From positions 1 to 5,147 of the forward strand of contig JALHUC010000517.1 in assembly GCA_022865845.1 (NCBI GenBank): a stretch of 5,147 nt of DNA. Reading direction: 5' to 3'. Each line of letters starts with the position of its first letter. The first letter of the stretch is position 1. A model generated the notes under the pieces. The model worked only from the letters and a program-made list of their open reading frames with translations. It was not told the DNA's origin and did no database searches. A program made the position numbers and the translations under genes. The stretch comes from a bacterium. GTDB taxonomy: Bacteria; BMS3Abin14. Below are positions 4,812 to 5,147 of the stretch, piece by piece.

Positions 4812-4830
4812 GAATAAGACTTCGATGGCC
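4791..4830. repeat. Perfect 13-bp inverted repeat over the selC promoter
   Basis: GGCCATCGAAGTC (4791-4803) pairs exactly with GACTTCGATGGCC (4818-4830) across a 14-nt loop. One arm occupies most of the selC promoter spacer and the -35 lies in the loop. There is no T-run on either strand, so it is not a typical terminator. It could be an operator, a cruciform-forming site or a dispersed palindrome. Confidence 0.7.
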
Positions 4831-4832
4831 CA

Positions 4833-4891
4833 GGAGTGGGAGAAAGGGGGAGTGGGGGAGAATTGACGCGGAGACCCGGCGACGCGGAGAC
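4833..4891. repeat. Polypurine block and GACGCGGAGAC direct repeats
   Basis: The purine run GGGGGAGTGGGGGAG (in 4833-4862) resembles the block at 4425-4460. GACGCGGAGAC then occurs exactly at 4865-4875 and 4881-4891 (16-bp period), followed by a partial ACGGAGA. This belongs to the repeat-rich spacer right of selC, where no gene is visible from 4777 to the end. Confidence 0.55.
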
Positions 4892-4938
4892 ACGGAGATG
4901 CGAAAGAGAGGGATGCTATTATCGGGGTGCCAGTGTAA

Positions 4939-4962
4939 TCACGCCCTTGGCGTGACAGGCTT
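4939..4962. repeat. Dispersed repeat with hairpin (copy 2, inverted)
   Basis: TCACGCC-CTT-GGCGTGA forms a 7-bp stem and is followed by CAGGCTT. Read on the minus strand it matches 382-405 at 22 of 24 bases. Confidence 0.65.
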
Positions 4963-4979
4963 GGTATCGGAGTTAAGAT

Positions 4980-5008
4980 AGAACGCTGAACGCTGAACAC
5001 AGGAGAAA
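4980..5008. repeat. Dispersed word repeat AGAACGC..GGAGAAA (copy 2)
   Basis: Same family and orientation as 2404-2432 (25 of 29 bases identical), again with internal GAACGCT near-repeats and a CAGGAGAAA end. Confidence 0.65.
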
Positions 5009-5019
5009 TCGTAAAACCC

Positions 5020-5048
5020 TTGACAAGGATCCAGGCAAGCACCATATT
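5020..5048 (+). promoter_or_regulatory. Promoter-like sequence facing the heptamer array
   Basis: TTGACA (5020-5025), 17 bp, then CATATT (5043-5048, 4 of 6 consensus). A transcript would start near 5055, inside the first repeat units. Any gene it serves lies beyond the window. Confidence 0.35.
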
Positions 5049-5050
5049 TT

Positions 5051-5147
5051 TTCGCCCTTCGCCCTTCGCCCTTCGCCCTTCGCCCTTCGCCCTTCGCCCT
5101 TCGCCCTTCGCCCTTCGCCCTTCGCCCTTCGCCCTTCGCCCTTCGCC
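5051..5147. repeat. Perfect TTCGCCC heptanucleotide tandem array
   Basis: Thirteen exact copies of TTCGCCC plus six bases of a fourteenth run to the window edge with no mismatch. Because 7 is not a multiple of 3, every frame reads the same 7-residue cycle (FALRPSP on plus, GRRAKGE on minus) and none has a stop, but no start codon or ribosome binding site precedes it. Perfect short-unit arrays of this kind change length by replication slippage. Its true length is unknown. Confidence 0.95.

Noticed and set aside
4719..5045. 108-codon minus-strand frame right of selC
   Set aside because: It runs through the tRNA-Sec gene and repeat words and resembles no protein family.
5051..5147. CRISPR array
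   Set aside because: The repeats are contiguous 7-mers with no spacers; this is a simple tandem repeat.

Overview
The window looks like ordinary chromosome from a Gram-negative, selenocysteine-using bacterium. Supporting signs are a diderm-style lipoprotein, a Sec-independent (Tat) translocase subunit, a tRNA-Sec gene, sigma70-like promoters and AGGAGG-type ribosome binding sites. Together with the style of the intergenic repeats this suggests a Desulfobacterota (deltaproteobacterial) or similar environmental lineage, but that assignment is inference. I see no transposase, integrase, CRISPR array or recognisable defence gene.

Layout. Positions 1-81 hold the first 27 codons of a minus-strand homocysteine S-methyltransferase-type gene that runs off the left edge. 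Positions 82-635 are non-coding and full of short tandem and palindromic repeats. A plus-strand pair follows: a fold-type-I PLP aminotransferase (636-1796) overlapping by 14 nt a lipoprotein of unknown function (1783-2400). After a short repeat-bearing convergent spacer come three minus-strand genes, each with its own promoter candidate: a small ArsR-type regulator (2607-2873, TTG start), tatA (3025-3219) and rplC for ribosomal protein L3 (3360-4301). Further right is selC, the tRNA-Sec gene (4679-4776, minus strand), with a terminator on its 3' side and a promoter inside a long inverted repeat on its 5' side. The window ends in a perfect TTCGCCC heptamer array (5051-5147) that continues past the edge.

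How the genes work together. The aminotransferase and lipoprotein are probably co-transcribed and translationally coupled. The ArsR regulator probably represses itself through two perfect inverted repeats lying on its promoter; no other target is visible. tatA and rplC point the same way but tatA has a near-consensus promoter of its own, so they need not form an operon. rplC stands outside the usual S10 ribosomal operon: neither rpsJ nor rplD is beside it. Its product carries an acidic Ala/Glu/Pro C-terminal extension of about 100 residues that standard L3 lacks.

The most unusual material is (1) L3 with its tail and isolated locus, (2) intergenic spacers built from short repeated words, some shared between spacers at opposite ends of the window, (3) the heptamer array just downstream of a promoter-like sequence, and (4) the selC promoter embedded in a 13-bp hairpin. 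I do not see a clear new multi-gene system.
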